From the NCBI GenBank assembly GCA_001804165.1, contig MHFL01000053.1, positions 1 to 16,388 on the forward strand: a DNA stretch of 16,388 nucleotides, read 5' to 3'. The translations under genes were made by a program, and so were the position numbers. This DNA comes from Omnitrophica bacterium RIFCSPLOWO2_01_FULL_45_10. GTDB taxonomy: Bacteria > Omnitrophota > Gorgyraeia > 2-01-FULL-45-10. Positions within the stretch are counted from its first letter, which is position 1, and each line of letters starts with the position of its first letter. Below, in pieces: positions 1 through 7,898 of the stretch. The notes under the pieces were generated by a model that saw only the letters and a list, made by a program, of their open reading frames with translations, did no database searches and was not told the DNA's origin.

Positions 1-1
1 G

Positions 2-1372
2 GGATTTTATTTTGGGCAGGGCAATATAATGTGGTTTCATTTGCCAAATATTATTTTTCATTGCGCGAACGTAGCGTTGGTTTATTTTATAGCGCTCTTC
101 CTTTTCAAGTCGTTTTGGAGCGCAGGCCTATCCGCAGTTTTTTTTGGCCTCCATCCCATAACGAGTGAGGTAGTCTCTTTCACGGCGATATTCGGCGATA
201 TAATCTGTTTCTTTTTCATATCCATAACAGTTATCTTATTCGCTAAATATTGCTTCACCGGTCATAATAGATTCTTCCTCGGGTCTCTTTTTTCTCTTTT
301 GGCCGCCTTATTGAGTAAAGAGGTCGCCGTGATAGGGCCTTTTTTGGTTATACTTACGTGGATATATATGAGGAGGATCAAGCCGGATTTAAAGGTGAAA
401 TACCCGGCGCTTCTTTGTTATTTTATTCTTTTAGCGCTTTATCTTTTTATGAGGCCGCATACAGGGCTCGATTGGCGAGCCCTGTTACCGACTTTTCAGA
501 AATTTACTAAATCGGCCTACTATATAAGAGATCTGGTCCTCCCTCTCGAACTGCCTTGGTTAAAGACCTTCGTCTATCAGCGCGCTCTTCTTTCGGTGGT
601 TATATGGTCAGGGGGTCTGTGGTCGATTTTATTTATCATCTCATCATTAAAATTAAAGAGGTTGAAAGAAAGAAATTATTTATTCATATATTTATTGGCC
701 TGGGTCGGTTTAACTTTAATAATACCTATCTTGACGCCTTTTTCTCCCGCTCGCAGGCACCTTTACATCCCTTTGTTGGGTTATAGTCTTTTTTTAATCC
801 CAGCCGCTTTTTTATTTATAAAAAGAAAGGCATTGGCGGTGACTTTTATTTTGTCTTTATCCCTTCTTTCAGCAACCACAACATGGTCGAGAAATATTTT
901 ATATAAATATTCAGGAGAGGTTGTCGAACGATGCCTGGCGAGCCTTAAACAGGCGCTGCCTCATGTATCGCCAGACGATATCATTTTCTTAGTCACTATC
1001 CCGGGCCGTATAGACAACACCTACGCCTTCCATGGCGCGGTTGAAGAGAAAATCCGGTATATCTATAATGATAGAAACTTGAGGGTATATCCTCTTTCCT
1101 CGATTACTTTTACCCGTAGAAGGTCTCCGCAGATTTCATATGAAATATTAGATAAAGCGAAAATAGTCCTTAATCTAAAGACGAGCCCAGACGAATATAT
1201 CACGTTGCCCGAAACGCGTGGTTTATGCGATTATCAAATCGAAAATGACCATTATGGCCACATCCGTAAATTGACGATGGAATTAACCCCGCCCGAATCT
1301 TTCAAAGGGTCTGCCCATCTCATAGGTTTTAAGGACAATAATTTTTTTGTCATGGGGAAATTTCGTCAATGA
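2..1372 (+). CDS. GT-C type membrane glycosyltransferase (TMTC/GT39-like), 5'-truncated
   Basis: The frame is open to the left edge (residues GFYFGQGNI precede the first ATG at 29) and the conserved family core begins at once, so the true start lies outside the window. Numbering from that ATG, about nine hydrophobic helices fill residues 5-287. The pattern HLPNIIFHCANV, then GLHPITSEVV, then LLSKEVAVIGP, then SPARRHLYIPLLGY matches the GT-C transferases of the DUF1736/TMTC type, which usually transfer a sugar from a polyprenyl-phosphate donor on the outer face of the membrane. Residues 290-447 form a soluble tail (IIFLVTIPGRIDNTYAF), and the TPR repeats typical of TMTC proteins are absent. 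The stop overlaps the next start as ATGA. Donor and acceptor cannot be read from the sequence. Confidence 0.8.
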   Translation, partial: GFYFGQGNIMWFHLPNIIFHCANVALVYFIALFLFKSFWSAGLSAVFFGLHPITSEVVSFTAIFGDIICFFFISITVILFAKYCFTGHNRFFLGSLFSLLAALLSKEVAVIGPFLVILTWIYMRRIKPDLKVKYPALLCYFILLALYLFMRPHTGLDWRALLPTFQKFTKSAYYIRDLVLPLELPWLKTFVYQRALLSVVIWSGGLWSILFIISSLKLKRLKERNYLFIYLLAWVGLTLIIPILTPFSPARRHLYIPLLGYSLFLIPAAFLFIKRKALAVTFILSLSLLSATTTWSRNILYKYSGEVVERCLASLKQALPHVSPDDIIFLVTIPGRIDNTYAFHGAVEEKIRYIYNDRNLRVYPLSSITFTRRRSPQISYEILDKAKIVLNLKTSPDEYITLPETRGLCDYQIENDHYGHIRKLTMELTPPESFKGSAHLIGFKDNNFFVMGKFRQ

Positions 1373-2529
1373 TAAAAGTGTGCCATATTACTGATGAGTT
1401 AAAGATAGGGGGCCTGGAAAGAATAATAATAGCAATAGCCACTAACCTTAAAGGATATAACCATGAGATTTGGTGCCTAAAAAAAGGGGGGCCTCTGGCT
1501 CAAGAGGTAAAGACAAGAGGCATAAGGGTGAGAGAATTTAACTTTGAGGGGAAATCCAGAATTCATTCTCATTTTCATCTTATAGGCGAATTAAAAAAAG
1601 AAAGATTCGATGTGATTCACTGTCATGGGTTATACCCATCTATCTGGGGAAGGGTCGCCGCGGTTTTTGCCGGAGTGCCAGCGAAGATTAATCATTGTCA
1701 AAATCTTTATTACGATGTTCCGTTCAATGACCGCGTGAAGCTTAAACTCTTAAGCTTTTCAACAGACAAATTTATAGCTGTTTCTTCGGCGGTAAAGAAA
1801 TCGTTAGTTGAAGCCATAGGAATTAACGCGAATAAGATCGAGGTCATATACAACGGTTCAAAATTTCACGGCAACATTGGACCTCATGAGCGAAAAACTA
1901 CGCGCGCAGGGCTTGGAATAAAGGATGACGATTTTGTCATTGGAAATATAAGCCGCCTTGAGGAACATAAAGGGCATGCGTACCTCTTAGATACATTGGT
2001 AAAACTGAAGAATGTTATATCCGCATTGAAATGCGTTATCGTCGGCGATGGCCCAGCCATGAAGATGCTTAAGCAAAAATGCGAGCGCCTTGGGCTTAGA
2101 GACATTGTCATCTTTAGCGGATTTCGAAGCGATATAGAAACCATGCTATCCATAATGGACATTTTTATTCTGCCGTCATTGGTTAGGGAAGGTCTTCCGC
2201 TGGCCCTGGTGGAGGCGGCCTCGATGGCATTGCCCTTAATTGCCACAGATATAGGCGGGAACGGGGAGATAGTTTTTAATGAAGTTAACGGATTCATCGT
2301 TAAACCAAAAGACACGGAGGAGCTCTCTCGTAAAATCGCGCATCTAATTACTAATCGCCTTGCGAGAAAAAACATGGGTGAAGAATCAAAAGAAATATGG
2401 GAAAGGCATTTCACATTAGAGAATATGTTGGAAAAGATAGATAAGGTATATCATGACGCATTGGCTCCGGCGGTGAACCATTTTGGAAAAAATGAACAAA
2501 TCCATAAGCATCATAATCCCAAACTATAA
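1369..2529 (+). CDS. Glycosyltransferase family 4 protein
   Basis: A 386-residue GT-B fold retaining glycosyltransferase of the GT4 (Glycos_transf_1) family, probably cytoplasmic and using a nucleotide-sugar donor. The N-terminal acceptor domain opens with CHITDELKIGGLERI (the Gly-rich loop near residues 14-15). The donor domain shows NISRLEEHKGH near residue 193, a VGDGP strand-loop, and the EX7E pair at E274 and E282 in REGLPLALVEAA, followed by ATDIGGNGEIV. The start overlaps the upstream stop by 4 nt (ATGA), indicating translational coupling. The last ~15 residues (after VNHFGK) lie in the overlap with the next gene and look like non-conserved tail. The exact sugar is unknown. Confidence 0.9.
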   Translation: MIKVCHITDELKIGGLERIIIAIATNLKGYNHEIWCLKKGGPLAQEVKTRGIRVREFNFEGKSRIHSHFHLIGELKKERFDVIHCHGLYPSIWGRVAAVFAGVPAKINHCQNLYYDVPFNDRVKLKLLSFSTDKFIAVSSAVKKSLVEAIGINANKIEVIYNGSKFHGNIGPHERKTTRAGLGIKDDDFVIGNISRLEEHKGHAYLLDTLVKLKNVISALKCVIVGDGPAMKMLKQKCERLGLRDIVIFSGFRSDIETMLSIMDIFILPSLVREGLPLALVEAASMALPLIATDIGGNGEIVFNEVNGFIVKPKDTEELSRKIAHLITNRLARKNMGEESKEIWERHFTLENMLEKIDKVYHDALAPAVNHFGKNEQIHKHHNPKL

Positions 2530-4564
2530 CGGGAAGAAATTATTGGAAGAGAATCTCCCGTCCTTGATAGAAAATGCGATGAATTGTGAAATAATTATAG
2601 TAGACGATGGTTCAACCGATACAAGCGTTCAATTCATAGAAAAGAACTATCCTTTTGTCAGGACAATCGCTCATCATAAAAATCGCGGATTCCCGTTTGC
2701 GGTGAATACGGGCGTCAAAGAGGCAAAGGGCGAAATTATTTATATCCTGAATTCAGACGTGAAAGTTACTAACGGATTCTTGGAGCCGCTTATGGCCCAT
2801 TTTGATAGGGACGATGTCTTTGCCGTGAGTTCTACGGAGGTCCGGCATCAGGAGCCGGCAGCCGCCGAATTAAATGCCGATGTAGGAATCCCTCTTGTGA
2901 AGTTTAAATGGGGAATTTTTTGGTATTGGTACGAAAAATCGAAAAATGGATCGGGTCCGATAGAAGTATATTCTGTTTCAGGAGGCCACTCCGCGTATAG
3001 CCGAGAGAAGTTTCTCGATCTTGGCGGGTTTGATGCTTTATTTAGGCCATTTTACGGAGAAGATGGTGATATATGCTGGCGGGCATGGAAGAGGGGCTGG
3101 GCAAGTCTTATTGAGCCGAAAAGCAGGGTGATGCACGAAGGCCAGGCCACAATAGGAAAATTCCATTCGCCGGATTTTATTAAAAAGATTCATTGGAAAA
3201 ATCGAATATTAGTGGTATGGAAAAATATCGCCTCAAAAGACCTGCTTTTAAAGCACATCTTCTTCCTTATGCCTGAGTTGATAATTTTTCCTCTTATTGG
3301 TAAGAAAGAGTTCACCGCCGCTTTTTTTGCCGCCTTGAAGCAATTGCCGGAATTACTCGAGGCGAGAAAAAAGAATAAGTCTAAGGATGATATTTATACG
3401 GACAGAGCCCTTTTCAAGCGGTTTTCCCACCAGCCCAAGCTAACGCCCTTTAGAATTTTATATCTTCACGAAACGTCAAGGATAAGCGGCGCAGAGAATA
3501 GCCTTTTAAATCTGGTAAGACATATAGATGTTTCGCGGTTTAAACCAATTTTTATTTTACCGGAAGGCGGGCCCCTCCCTTCCAAATTGAGAGAAATGGG
3601 AGTCGAGGTCAATTTGATGGAATTACCATCAATAAGGAAAAGCCTCAAGGCCCATAGGGTCATCTATAAAATTCGCCGCCTTGTCAAAGAGCAAGGCATC
3701 GAGCTCATACATTCAAACAGCATCCGTACACATATCTATTCCGCGGCGGTAGGGAGGATGGAAGACGTTCCGGTTATTTGGCATGAACGCAATTTGGTAA
3801 CGAAAGAGATTATAGACCCGGATAGACTTTTATCATTTTTGCCGGACAGGATTATATGTAATTCAAAAGCCATAGCGAAAAGATTTGAAGCGAAGAGAAG
3901 CATAAATAATAAGGTTAAGGTGATATATAATGGCGTAGATCTGGAGAGGTTCAACCCGAGTGTAAACTCTGAAAAAGTAAAAAACGAATTTGGGTTAAAC
4001 GATGACTCTCCGGTGATTGGGATTGCAAGCCGGTTCTCGAAAGACAAAGGCCATGAGTATTTCTTAAAAGAAGCGTCTATAATCAAAAAAGTTTTTGGAA
4101 AGGCCAAGTTCTTGGTCATAGGCGGCCCGGTATTCAAAGAGGACGCTCATAGGGAAAAATATCTAAAGACCTTCAGCGACAGGCTTGGGTTGAGGGACTC
4201 GGTCGTATTCTGCGGATTTCGCGATGATACGCCGCAAATTTTCAACGCCCTCGACATTCTGGTTCTCGCCTCCAGGGCCGAGCCCTGCGGCCGCGTGCTT
4301 TTTGAGGCGATGGCTTCAGGAAAGCCCATAATCGCGACCAATTCCGGAGGCACGCCCGAGATAGTGCCGGACGGCATCGCAGGGGTACTCATACCCCCCT
4401 TTAAAGCGGGAGCGATGTCAGAGGCGGCCATTCAACTATTGAAGGACAAAGATAAGGCGCGCGACATGGGCAGTAGGGGCAGGGAATGGGTAGAGAGGAA
4501 TTTTAGCATCGAGAGGAATGTGCGCGAGACGGAAGATGTTTATTTAGAGTTATTGAATAAATGA
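2492..4564 (+). CDS. Bifunctional GT2-GT4 fusion glycosyltransferase
   Basis: About 690 residues holding two complete transferase modules. Residues 5 to ~250 form a GT2 (GT-A) domain of the rhamnosyltransferase-like type: SIIIPNYNG, VDDGSTD near 38-43, the metal-site variant NSD at 87-89, and GED at 189-191 in FYGEDGDICWRAW. A hydrophobic, basic linker (~255-300) follows. A GT4 module then runs from FRILYLHE at residue 320 to the end, with SGAENSL, IASRFSKDKGH, and the EX7E pair E597/E605 in EPCGRVLFEAM. An in-frame TTG at 2483 is an alternative start. I prefer ATG 2492 because MNKSISIII mirrors the start of the GT2 gene at 4561, which begins MNKLSVIIV. The gene overlaps the previous one by 38 nt (47 nt from TTG) and the next by 4 nt. 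It may add two successive sugars; substrates are unknown. Confidence 0.88.
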   Translation: MNKSISIIIPNYNGKKLLEENLPSLIENAMNCEIIIVDDGSTDTSVQFIEKNYPFVRTIAHHKNRGFPFAVNTGVKEAKGEIIYILNSDVKVTNGFLEPLMAHFDRDDVFAVSSTEVRHQEPAAAELNADVGIPLVKFKWGIFWYWYEKSKNGSGPIEVYSVSGGHSAYSREKFLDLGGFDALFRPFYGEDGDICWRAWKRGWASLIEPKSRVMHEGQATIGKFHSPDFIKKIHWKNRILVVWKNIASKDLLLKHIFFLMPELIIFPLIGKKEFTAAFFAALKQLPELLEARKKNKSKDDIYTDRALFKRFSHQPKLTPFRILYLHETSRISGAENSLLNLVRHIDVSRFKPIFILPEGGPLPSKLREMGVEVNLMELPSIRKSLKAHRVIYKIRRLVKEQGIELIHSNSIRTHIYSAAVGRMEDVPVIWHERNLVTKEIIDPDRLLSFLPDRIICNSKAIAKRFEAKRSINNKVKVIYNGVDLERFNPSVNSEKVKNEFGLNDDSPVIGIASRFSKDKGHEYFLKEASIIKKVFGKAKFLVIGGPVFKEDAHREKYLKTFSDRLGLRDSVVFCGFRDDTPQIFNALDILVLASRAEPCGRVLFEAMASGKPIIATNSGGTPEIVPDGIAGVLIPPFKAGAMSEAAIQLLKDKDKARDMGSRGREWVERNFSIERNVRETEDVYLELLNK

Positions 4565-5325
4565 ATAAATTATCAGTCATCATTGTTACTTATAATGAGG
4601 AGAAGAGAATTTCAAAATGCCTCAAATCAGTAAAATGGGCTGATGAGATAGTGGTAGTGGATCAATCTTCAACGGATGGGACAGTTGAGATATGTAAGGA
4701 ATTCACCGATAAGGTTTTTGTTATTGAGTATAAAGGGTTCTGCGAGCCGGACAGGGGATATGCCGCGTCAAAGGCGCAAAATGAATGGCTATTGTATCTT
4801 GACGCCGATGAAGTCGTCCCTGAAGAATTAGGGAGAGAAATTACCGATATCTTGTCTCAAGGCCCACGATGCGATAGTTATTATATTCCAAGAAAAAATA
4901 TTTTCTTAGGGAAATGGATAAAATATTCCGGTTGGCGTCCCGGGTATTGTTTACGGCTATTTAAAAAAGAAAGCGTCAAATTTCCAGAGATGATCCATGA
5001 TGATATTCTGCCCCTGGGCGATCACGGATATTTAAAAGAGAGCATAATTCATGTTACATGCGATAATTTAGAGGAGTATCTGGAGAAGGTCAACCGCTAT
5101 ACTACAGTTTTAGCGCGCGAGATGTATGAACAAGGGGAGCGCCCGACACCCGGAAGTTTCATGCTCAAAATATTGGCGTTGCCACCCGCGCGTTTTGTGG
5201 AGAAATTTTTTTTAAAAGGAGGATTCATGGACGGCGTTCAGGGGCTCTTAATAGCGTTCCTGACCTTTTACACGGTTTTTATTTCACACATTAAATTATG
5301 GGAGATGCGGGATAGAAGTGCTTAA
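4561..5325 (+). CDS. WaaE/KdtX-like family 2 glycosyltransferase
   Basis: A 254-residue GT2 protein. Features in order: SVIIVTYNEE (5-14), VVVDQSSTDGT (31-41), the DXD-type metal site DADE at 81-84, YSGWRPGYCLRLF before the acceptor loop, and a C-terminal GGFMDGVQGLLIAFL segment that probably lies on the membrane. This layout is that of the WaaE/KdtX group (LPS inner-core beta-glucosyltransferases) and related surface-glycan enzymes. The length is normal for the group. The start codon overlaps the upstream stop as ATGA, and the stop overlaps the downstream GTG start by 8 nt. Family membership is clear; the specific LPS-core role is inferred from resemblance only, so no symbol is given. Confidence 0.88.
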   Translation: MNKLSVIIVTYNEEKRISKCLKSVKWADEIVVVDQSSTDGTVEICKEFTDKVFVIEYKGFCEPDRGYAASKAQNEWLLYLDADEVVPEELGREITDILSQGPRCDSYYIPRKNIFLGKWIKYSGWRPGYCLRLFKKESVKFPEMIHDDILPLGDHGYLKESIIHVTCDNLEEYLEKVNRYTTVLAREMYEQGERPTPGSFMLKILALPPARFVEKFFLKGGFMDGVQGLLIAFLTFYTVFISHIKLWEMRDRSA

Positions 5326-6355
5326 AAGGATAAAAGATAAGTTAGATAGGCCCAATCATACATGGAAAAGATTCCTCAATTCATGTCTCAATTTTATCTC
5401 AAAGTCTCTAAGGATTCCGTTCGTCCTAGGGTTTCCGGAACTGGTATCTGTGGAGCCGACTAATATGTGTAACCTCAAGTGCCCTTTGTGCCCGACAGGC
5501 TCGGGTAAAATGCGTAGGAGACAGGGGTACCTTACTTTGGAGAATTTCAAAAAGGTTGTAGATGAAGTAGGGGACTATATCTATTATATGACGCTCAGTA
5601 ATTTCGGCGAGCCGTTTTTAAATGAAGATTTAATCGCTATGATTCGTTATGCGAAGAGTAAGAGGATAGTCGTCAGTTTATTGACGAACGCTAATCTCAT
5701 TGATGAATCGAATGCCTCGGATATAGTGGGGTCGGGTCTTGATAATATGATCATATCCTTGGATGGCGCCACTCAAAGTTCTTATGAAAAATATAAAGTG
5801 GGAGGGGATCTTTCAAGAGCCATTAATGCCGTCAAATTAATTATAGAAAAAAGAGACGAGAGAAAGAGTAAGACACCATTTCTTCAGATTCAATTTATCG
5901 TAATGAGGCATAATGAGGATGAGATCGAGGAGATCAAAAATTTGGCTCAAGCCCTGAACGCGGATAGATTGGTTTTTAAAAAATTATGCAATCTTAATGG
6001 TTTTCCTAATGACCCTCAAGAGATGGAAGAGTATATGCCTCTCGATACCGCTTACAGGGCGTATAAATTTGAGGATGGCGTCTATAGATGGGATACAAAG
6101 ATTCAGGACCCAAACTTCTGTCCCATGGCATGGAATTATCCTGTCATCAATTGGGATGGCAGCCTCTACCCGTGCTGTTTTGAGCACAGTTCCTTTGAGC
6201 TGGGGAACGTATTCGAATCGAGTTTTAAAGAGGCCTGGAATAATAAAAGATTTATCTCCTTAAGACGTGACATACTGAAGGATAAAGGTTCGTTGCGAAC
6301 CTGCTCCGAGTGCCCGGTTAATTTCTACAGAGACATTGTCTTCGAGGCGCCCTGA
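5318..6355 (+). CDS. Radical SAM protein with C-terminal twitch/SPASM-type domain
   Basis: A 345-residue radical SAM enzyme starting at GTG. The signature Cys triad is C51-x3-C55-x2-C58 (CNLKCPLC), which binds the [4Fe-4S] cluster that cleaves S-adenosylmethionine. SNFGEPFLNEDL near 90-100 corresponds to the SAM-binding GGEP-type motif, here with Phe-Gly-Glu-Pro. The C-terminal part has C268-x12-G281-x4-C286, then C329-x2-C332. This gives four ligands for one auxiliary cluster, the half-SPASM 'twitch' arrangement; the extra Cx5Cx3C of a full SPASM domain is missing. No peptide substrate gene for a RiPP is adjacent. Its place among glycosyltransferases and just upstream of two methyltransferases suggests modification of a sugar or lipid carrier, as for twitch enzymes acting on aminocyclitols (BtrN). 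Substrate unknown. Confidence 0.9.
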   Translation: MLKRIKDKLDRPNHTWKRFLNSCLNFISKSLRIPFVLGFPELVSVEPTNMCNLKCPLCPTGSGKMRRRQGYLTLENFKKVVDEVGDYIYYMTLSNFGEPFLNEDLIAMIRYAKSKRIVVSLLTNANLIDESNASDIVGSGLDNMIISLDGATQSSYEKYKVGGDLSRAINAVKLIIEKRDERKSKTPFLQIQFIVMRHNEDEIEEIKNLAQALNADRLVFKKLCNLNGFPNDPQEMEEYMPLDTAYRAYKFEDGVYRWDTKIQDPNFCPMAWNYPVINWDGSLYPCCFEHSSFELGNVFESSFKEAWNNKRFISLRRDILKDKGSLRTCSECPVNFYRDIVFEAP

Positions 6356-7011
6356 TGGTGACAGACCCTCTCTTTACATATTATTTTTTAAAGTTAGTGA
6401 AGAAGATCGACCGCGTAAAGAGCCAGACCGCATACAGCGATCTTCAATTTCTATTTCTCATGGCAAGGAAGGGGTGGGGCGAGGGCGCGCTAGTTGAGAT
6501 CGGTTCAAGCGAAGGAAAGTCAGCCATTGCCATGGCCCTCGGCAGCAAATTGTCAGAAAGGGAGAAAGTTTTTTGCGTAGATCCGCATATCGAGGGAACG
6601 AAGGATATATTTTTAAAAAATCTGGATATGATGGCCTTGAGCGATTATGTTGTCCCGATCTTCGGTTTTTCGGAAGAAGCCAGGAAATCATTCGATAAAA
6701 AAATCAGGATGATCTTCATTGACGGCGACCATCGCTACGAAGCCGTGAAAAAAGACATATTGCTGTGGAAGGACCTGCTCATTGACGGAGGGGTCATGGC
6801 CTTTCATGATTATAACTGGGAAGGGGTGGCAAGGGCCGTAGGAGAGTTGATTCGAGATACGGATGAGTTTATGATTGAAGGAACCACCGGATGCACAATA
6901 TTCGCGTCAAAAAAGATTACAAAAAATAGGAAATTATTCCGCGAGGTTCGAATTTTTAATAGGACCAAAGATTTGGTTAGGCCATGGAAAGCGCTAGAAA
7001 AGCAACCTTAA
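6355..7011 (+). CDS. Class I SAM-dependent methyltransferase (Methyltransf_24 type)
   Basis: A 218-residue Rossmann methyltransferase. Motif I is VEIGSSEGKS at 47-56. The acidic residue at the end of strand beta2 is in FCVDPH, and the strand-4 motif is IDGDHRYEAV at 122-131, followed by the GGVMAFHDY segment. The D-G-D-H pattern is typical of the Methyltransf_24/cephalosporin-hydroxylase-like group common in polysaccharide clusters, where members O-methylate sugars. The start ATG shares one base with the upstream TGA, so translation is probably coupled to the radical SAM gene. The C-terminal tail (KITKNRKLFREVRIFNR) is basic. Substrate not determinable. Confidence 0.85.
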   Translation: MVTDPLFTYYFLKLVKKIDRVKSQTAYSDLQFLFLMARKGWGEGALVEIGSSEGKSAIAMALGSKLSEREKVFCVDPHIEGTKDIFLKNLDMMALSDYVVPIFGFSEEARKSFDKKIRMIFIDGDHRYEAVKKDILLWKDLLIDGGVMAFHDYNWEGVARAVGELIRDTDEFMIEGTTGCTIFASKKITKNRKLFREVRIFNRTKDLVRPWKALEKQP

Positions 7012-7898
7012 ATTACGATTCTCAAAAATTCGCTCAAATTTACAACTACCACCCTGACTTCGGGGCGCTCTCTTATGACTTAGGGCTAAGGCAATATGGC
7101 GTCGAAGACGGAATGGCAAAGGACCCCACAAGGTATCATTTGATTTTTAAAACTCAACTGAATGTGATATCGGATATGATAAAGGACGATTTGGATATTC
7201 TTGATTTGGGCTGCGGCGAAGGGCACGTAATAGAAAAAATTATTAATAAAAATAACAGAGTTACAGGTGTGGATATATCTATCGAGAGAATAAGACAATC
7301 GAGGGATAGATTGAATTCTAACCGGGTAAATCTTCTGAATTCAGACGCGGTGGATCTTCCATTCAAAAATGGCAAATTTGATCTTGTCATAGCGTCGGAA
7401 TTGATAGAGCATTTGCCCGATTCTCGCGAATTATTAGCGAACATAAAAAGGGTTTTGAAAATGGATGGGGTCCTTATATTATCGACCCCCTGCTCTTATC
7501 TGTCGGAATCCTCCGCCGAACGCATATATGAATGGCAGCATGTCTTTGTATACTCCTATAACAAATTATTAAGGATAGTCGAAGAGGCGGGTTTTTCAAT
7601 TAAGAAAGCGTATGGGATAGGTTTGAAATCCCCAAAATTAACCATTCCTGTATGGTGCGGCAGTCCTTTGGTAAAATTCGTATATTGTAAGTTAAAAGGC
7701 GTTAAGCCTAAATCCGGCTATAGGAGCCCAGTATACCTACAATTTGATCTTTTGAGCAATCCATTTTTTAATAAGTTATATTTTATCTCTAAAAACAAAA
7801 GGTATTGGGCCGCGTTGGTGGATTTTTTAAGTTTTTGGGGCGGGCTTGTTCCTGTTTTTGCCAGTCAGATTGTGATCATAGCTCAAAAAGATGAATAG
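6984..7898 (+). CDS. Class I SAM-dependent methyltransferase (Methyltransf_11 type)
   Basis: A 304-residue protein whose N-terminal half is a Methyltransf_11 fold: motif I LDLGCGEGH (73-81), motif II VTGVDIS, SDAVDLPFKNGKFDLVIASELIEHLPD for motifs III-IV, then LKMDGVLILSTP. The C-terminal ~110 residues (after the HVFVYS stretch) are longer than a minimal methyltransferase and rich in aromatic and hydrophobic residues (PVYLQFDLL, VDFLSFWGGLVPVFA), so the protein may touch the membrane or a lipid-linked substrate. It overlaps the previous methyltransferase by 28 nt and the following GT4 by 8 nt. It probably methylates a glycan or lipid intermediate; a ubiquinone/menaquinone-type activity is less likely given the neighbours. 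Confidence 0.85.
   Translation: MESARKATLNYDSQKFAQIYNYHPDFGALSYDLGLRQYGVEDGMAKDPTRYHLIFKTQLNVISDMIKDDLDILDLGCGEGHVIEKIINKNNRVTGVDISIERIRQSRDRLNSNRVNLLNSDAVDLPFKNGKFDLVIASELIEHLPDSRELLANIKRVLKMDGVLILSTPCSYLSESSAERIYEWQHVFVYSYNKLLRIVEEAGFSIKKAYGIGLKSPKLTIPVWCGSPLVKFVYCKLKGVKPKSGYRSPVYLQFDLLSNPFFNKLYFISKNKRYWAALVDFLSFWGGLVPVFASQIVIIAQKDE

Noticed and set aside
1884..2414. A 176-codon open frame on the minus strand
   Set aside because: It lies wholly inside the GT4 gene with clear EX7E and glycine-loop motifs on the + strand; the antisense translation is Ser/Pro-rich and shows no recognisable domain.
5318..6355. A RiPP (peptide-modifying SPASM) system
   Set aside because: No short precursor-peptide gene, peptidase or exporter lies nearby, and the auxiliary domain has only the half (twitch) set of cysteines; neighbours are glycan enzymes.
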